Assembly: GCA_902490585.1 (NCBI GenBank) | Contig: CABUEI010000043.1 | Span: 1-16,741, forward strand | DNA: 16,741 nt | Direction: 5' to 3' | Origin: an uncultured Oscillospiraceae bacterium | Lineage (GTDB): Bacteria; Bacillota; Clostridia; Oscillospirales; Ruminococcaceae | Shown here: positions 14,011-16,741 of the stretch, in pieces | How the letters are laid out: the number at the start of each line of letters is the position of its first letter | How positions within the stretch are numbered: position 1 is the first letter of the stretch | Translations under genes and position numbers: made by a program | Notes under the pieces: generated by a model | Database searches by the model: none | Seen by the model: only the letters and a program-made list of their open reading frames with translations | Told to the model about the DNA's origin: nothing

Positions 14011-14039
14011 TTGACAAATCAGCCGATATAGTGTATTAT
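14011..14039 (+). promoter_or_regulatory. promoter of glnN
   Basis: TTGACA (14011-14016), a 17-base spacer, TATTAT (14034-14039). Transcription would start near 14046. Confidence 0.8.
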
Positions 14040-14059
14040 AATAACTGTAATCAGAAACG

Positions 14060-14099
14060 AGGACGTTTTGAGGAATCAAAGCGTCCTTTTCTTATTTTT
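14060..14099 (+). terminator. leader terminator (attenuator candidate) of glnN
   Basis: AGGACG-T-TTTG (14060-14070), loop AGGAAT, CAAA-G-CGTCCT (14077-14087), then TTTCTTATTTTT: an 11-pair stem including one G-T pair and a U-rich tail. It begins about 14 bases after the predicted transcription start and 50 bases before the glnN start, so read-through is needed for expression. No competing antiterminator stem is evident. Confidence 0.7.
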
Positions 14100-14135
14100 C
14101 AAAGAACATCTAACGAAAGTAGGAGGAAAAGGAAA

Positions 14136-16232
14136 ATGGCAGAGAAAACTTATGATGTAACGGAGCTGTTCGGCTCGGACGTATTCAACGAGGCGGTAAT
14201 GAAGGCTAAGCTCCCCAAGGCTACATTCAAAGAGCTGATGAAGGTAATGCACGGCGGTGCAGAGCTTACACTTCCCGTTGCAGAAGTAGTTGCAAGCACA
14301 ATGAAGGACTGGGCAGTAGAAAAGGGTGCAACACACTACACTCACTGGTTCCAGCCTATGACAGGTATCACAGCCGAGAAGCACGACAGCTTCATTTCAC
14401 CTGTAGGTGACGGTACGGTTATCATGGAGTTCTCAGGTAAGGAGCTTATCAAGGGCGAACCTGATGCTTCATCATTCCCCTCAGGCGGTCTGCGTGCAAC
14501 ATTCGAGGCAAGAGGTTACACAGCATGGGACCCCACATCATACGCATTCATCAAGGATAACACATTATATATCCCCACAGCATTCTTCTCATATTCAGGA
14601 GAAGCACTTGACAAGAAGACACCTCTTCTGAAGTCAATGGACGCTGTATCAAAGCAGGCATTAAGAATTTTAAGACTCTTCGGTAACACAACGGCAAAGA
14701 GCGTTGTTGCTACAGTCGGCGCAGAGCAGGAATACTTCCTCGTTGACAAGAAGACATACGATAAGAGAAAAGACCTTATCTTCACAGGCAGAACACTTTT
14801 CGGTGCCGCTCCTGTAAAGGGTCAGGAACTTGAAGATCACTACTTTGGTGTAATCAAGCAGAGAGTAAGCGACTACATGAAGGATCTCGACAAGCACCTC
14901 TGGGCTCTCGGCGTTTCTTCAAAGACAAAGCATAACGAAGTTGCTCCCGCACAGCACGAATGTGCACCTATCTTTGAATCCGCTAACCTTGCGGCTGACC
15001 ACAACCAGCTTATGATGGAAATGATGAAGAAGGTTGCTCTTGAGCACGATATGGTTTGCTTACTGCACGAGAAGCCTTTCGCAGGCGTTAACGGTTCAGG
15101 TAAGCACGATAACTGGGCGCTCTCAACAGATGACGGTCAGAATCTTCTGAACCCCGGCGATTCTCCTATGGAGAACGCACAGTTCTTGACATTCCTTGTC
15201 GCAATCATCAAGGCTGTTGACGAATACGCAGATTTGCTCAGACTTTCGGTAGCTACAGCAGGCAACGACCACAGACTTGGTGCTAACGAGGCACCTCCTG
15301 CAATCATCTCAATCTTCCTCGGCGAAGAACTGAATGATGTAATCAATGCACTTGTTGCAGGTACAAACGTTGAATCAAAGCACGCACAGTTCGATATAGG
15401 CGTAACCTCACTGCCCAAGTTCCCCAAGGATACAACAGACAGAAACAGAACATCACCGTTCGCATTCACAGGTAACAAGTTTGAGTTCAGAAGTGTTGGT
15501 TCTTCACTCAACATTTCCGGTCCTAACATAGTACTTAATACAATCGTAGCAGAAGAGCTTGAACAGTTCGCTGACGAACTCGAGAAGGCTGACGACTTCA
15601 AGAAGGCTCTGAAGGATCTGCTCGTAAAGACAATAAAGGAACACAGCAGAGTAATCTTCAACGGCAACGGTTACGATGCCGCTTGGGTAAAGGAAGCTAC
15701 AGAGGTAAGAGGTCTGCCTGAGCTCAAGTCTACAGTAGACGCACTTCCCCACTTCCTTGACGAGAAGAATATCAAGGTATTCACAAAGCACAAGGTATTC
15801 ACAGAAGTTGAAATGCACTCAAGAACAGAGATCCTGCTTGAGAACTACAGCAAGACAATCAACATTGAGGCTCTTACAACAGCTGAAATGGCTACAAAGG
15901 AAATTCTTCCTGCTGTTATGGCTTATGAGAAGCAGGTTTGCGATGTACTCCTGTCAAAGAAGAATGCAGGCGTTGCTTACAACCTTGAACAGTCTATCGC
16001 TAACAAGATCGACTCTCTTGCTGAAAACCTCAATGCTAAGATCGCTGAACTTGACAGCGTGATTGTAAAGGCTCAGGGTATCTCCGATGCTTACGAAGCC
16101 GCTAAGTGCTACCACGACGAAGTATTTGCTACAATGCAGAGCCTGCGTGCTGTTGCAGACGAGCTTGAAACAATCGTCGGTGAAAAGTACTGGCCCTTCC
16201 CCACATACGAAGAGCTCCTGTTCAACGTATAA
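14136..16232 (+). CDS. glnN: glutamine synthetase type III
   Basis: Makes glutamine from glutamate, ammonia and ATP in the cytoplasm. At 698 residues it has type III length (about 700, against 440-470 for types I and II). Catalytic-fold motifs appear in order: KGEPDASSFPSGGLRATFEAR (106-126), EQEYFLVD (197-204), NEVAPAQHECAPIFE (267-281), KPFAGVNGSGKHDNW (313-327, substrate loop), GNDHRLGANEAPPA (376-389) and TGNKFEFRSVGSS (445-457). The C-terminal 150 residues are helical, as in this family. I chose the ATG at 14136, with AGGAGG 9 bases ahead, over an extension from 14031 that would run through the leader terminator. A strong terminator follows. Confidence 0.97.
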   Translation: MAEKTYDVTELFGSDVFNEAVMKAKLPKATFKELMKVMHGGAELTLPVAEVVASTMKDWAVEKGATHYTHWFQPMTGITAEKHDSFISPVGDGTVIMEFSGKELIKGEPDASSFPSGGLRATFEARGYTAWDPTSYAFIKDNTLYIPTAFFSYSGEALDKKTPLLKSMDAVSKQALRILRLFGNTTAKSVVATVGAEQEYFLVDKKTYDKRKDLIFTGRTLFGAAPVKGQELEDHYFGVIKQRVSDYMKDLDKHLWALGVSSKTKHNEVAPAQHECAPIFESANLAADHNQLMMEMMKKVALEHDMVCLLHEKPFAGVNGSGKHDNWALSTDDGQNLLNPGDSPMENAQFLTFLVAIIKAVDEYADLLRLSVATAGNDHRLGANEAPPAIISIFLGEELNDVINALVAGTNVESKHAQFDIGVTSLPKFPKDTTDRNRTSPFAFTGNKFEFRSVGSSLNISGPNIVLNTIVAEELEQFADELEKADDFKKALKDLLVKTIKEHSRVIFNGNGYDAAWVKEATEVRGLPELKSTVDALPHFLDEKNIKVFTKHKVFTEVEMHSRTEILLENYSKTINIEALTTAEMATKEILPAVMAYEKQVCDVLLSKKNAGVAYNLEQSIANKIDSLAENLNAKIAELDSVIVKAQGISDAYEAAKCYHDEVFATMQSLRAVADELETIVGEKYWPFPTYEELLFNV

Positions 16233-16304
16233 TTATAGAGATACGCTTTTAAAAACGGCTTAGAGGGATTTTACCCTTTAAGATAATCTGCACCCTTTTC
16301 CTAT

Positions 16305-16342
16305 GGCTATGACACTTCGGTGTCATAGCCTCTTTTCTTTAT
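16305..16342 (+). terminator. rho-independent terminator after glnN
   Basis: A perfect 11-base stem GGCTATGACAC / GTGTCATAGCC (16305-16315 with 16320-16330), a TTCG tetraloop and a TCTTTTCTTTAT tail. Confidence 0.95.
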
Positions 16343-16499
16343 GTAACGCCATATAATCACGAGCATACGCCTTTACCTGACGCTTGCGTCTTTTCTGTCG
16401 GATTGCACGGCAATAATTATGCGGTGCAGCGTTTATGTAAAATCTTTATCTGAAATAACTATATTTACCGATTTTTCGTCACATTTTCACATTATACGC

Positions 16500-16528
16500 T
16501 TTACAAACGGTCGAAAATGGGGTATACT
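16500..16528 (+). promoter_or_regulatory. promoter of the glycosyltransferase gene
   Basis: TTTACA (16500-16505), a 17-base spacer, TATACT (16523-16528), 43 bases ahead of the start codon. The spacer from 16343 to 16499 holds only small inverted repeats (GACGC-TT-GCGTC, TGCAC/GTGCA) and no gene. Confidence 0.7.
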
Positions 16529-16571
16529 GTAACAGTCAGGATTACTTATGTTATGAAAGGAATTTTAGAAA

Positions 16572-16741
16572 ATGACTGAATACAACGACATACTTTACAT
16601 TGTAGTTCCCTGTTACAACGAAGAAGCGGTACTTCACGAAACATCAAAGCGACTTAAAGAGAAGATGACAGCTCTTATAAATGATAGGCTATGTCACAAC
16701 AAACAGTTGATAAATAGCCATTTTTATAGGGGAGTATCAGA
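16572..16741 (+). CDS. family 2 glycosyltransferase, 5' part, probably interrupted
   Basis: The first 38 or so codons read MTEYNDILYIVVPCYNEEAV and on through TSKRLKEKMTALINDR, a typical start of a membrane-linked family 2 glycosyltransferase (DPM1/GtrB-like) that moves a sugar onto a lipid carrier. The IVVPCYNEE strand-turn is the nucleotide-sugar binding start. After about residue 39 the translation (LCHNKQLINSHFYRGVS) no longer fits: the expected hydrophobic strand ending in DGS is missing. The ATG at 16572 has AAAGGA 10 bases ahead. The frame is still open at the window edge. Either the family member is divergent or the gene is cut by inserted sequence; I favour the latter. Confidence 0.7.
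   Translation, partial: MTEYNDILYIVVPCYNEEAVLHETSKRLKEKMTALINDRLCHNKQLINSHFYRGVS
16687..16741. mobile_element. possible end of an unidentified inserted element
   Basis: From about 16687 the sequence leaves the glycosyltransferase pattern and opens with a hairpin, GGCTAT (16687-16692) with ATAGCC (16714-16719). It runs to the window end. I do not recognise the element, and too little is present to find a transposase or a target duplication. Confidence 0.3.

Noticed and set aside
14060..14087. ANTAR-target RNA in the glnN leader
   Set aside because: Only one hairpin fits between the transcription start and the U-tract, and its hexaloop AGGAAT lacks the expected G at position 4.
14031..14135. 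N-terminal extension of glnN
   Set aside because: It would start inside the promoter and translate through the leader terminator; the ATG at 14136 has AGGAGG and the expected MAEKTYDVTELFG start.

Overview
The window is from a chromosome of a low-to-moderate-GC Firmicute, most likely a gut Clostridium-class bacterium of the Ruminococcus / Oscillospiraceae type. This rests on the full rpmH-rnpA-yidD-yidC-jag cluster in Firmicute order, a type III glutamine synthetase, consensus sigma-A promoters (TTGACA, 17-base spacer, TATAAT-like), strong AGGAGG ribosome sites and hybrid kinases of a Clostridial style. The species call is inference.

Left part (1-8640), all on the minus strand. A citrate synthase cut by the window edge (1-1043) lies behind two small MarR-type regulators (1027-1566 and 1654-2091). 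The regulators share an operator-like sequence, and a perfect consensus promoter precedes the first. A strong terminator (2489-2519) closes a second unit, read as: a leucine-rich-repeat (BspA-type) protein (5582-6730), a DUF2201-type von Willebrand A protein (4061-5473) and a MoxR-type AAA+ ATPase (2544-4049). MoxR ATPases normally act on a VWA partner, so this looks like a chaperone/remodelling module with an LRR adaptor. The VWA gene has an odd 5' end: the reading frame extends about 29 codons upstream with no start codon. Upstream lies a hybrid histidine kinase (6784-8541) that is broken in three places: two frameshifts that cancel out and one in-frame TAG between kinase and receiver.

Middle (about 8640-9836). 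A 1.2-kb stretch without a credible gene, packed with dispersed repeats. It holds two inverted copies of a roughly 145-base hairpin element and two copies of another repeat, one of them apparently split by a hairpin element.

Right part (9837-16741). A TetR regulator (minus strand) has a perfect 28-base palindrome beside its own promoter. Divergent from it is the rpmH-rnpA-yidD-yidC-jag operon for ribosome and RNase P assembly and membrane-protein insertion. The best ribosome site of yidC points to an ATA start. Next is glnN, whose short leader carries a promoter followed at once by an intrinsic terminator, suggesting attenuation. After a strong terminator, a family-2 glycosyltransferase gene begins but seems to be interrupted by foreign sequence at the window end. 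I found no CRISPR array, tRNA, rRNA or complete transposase gene.
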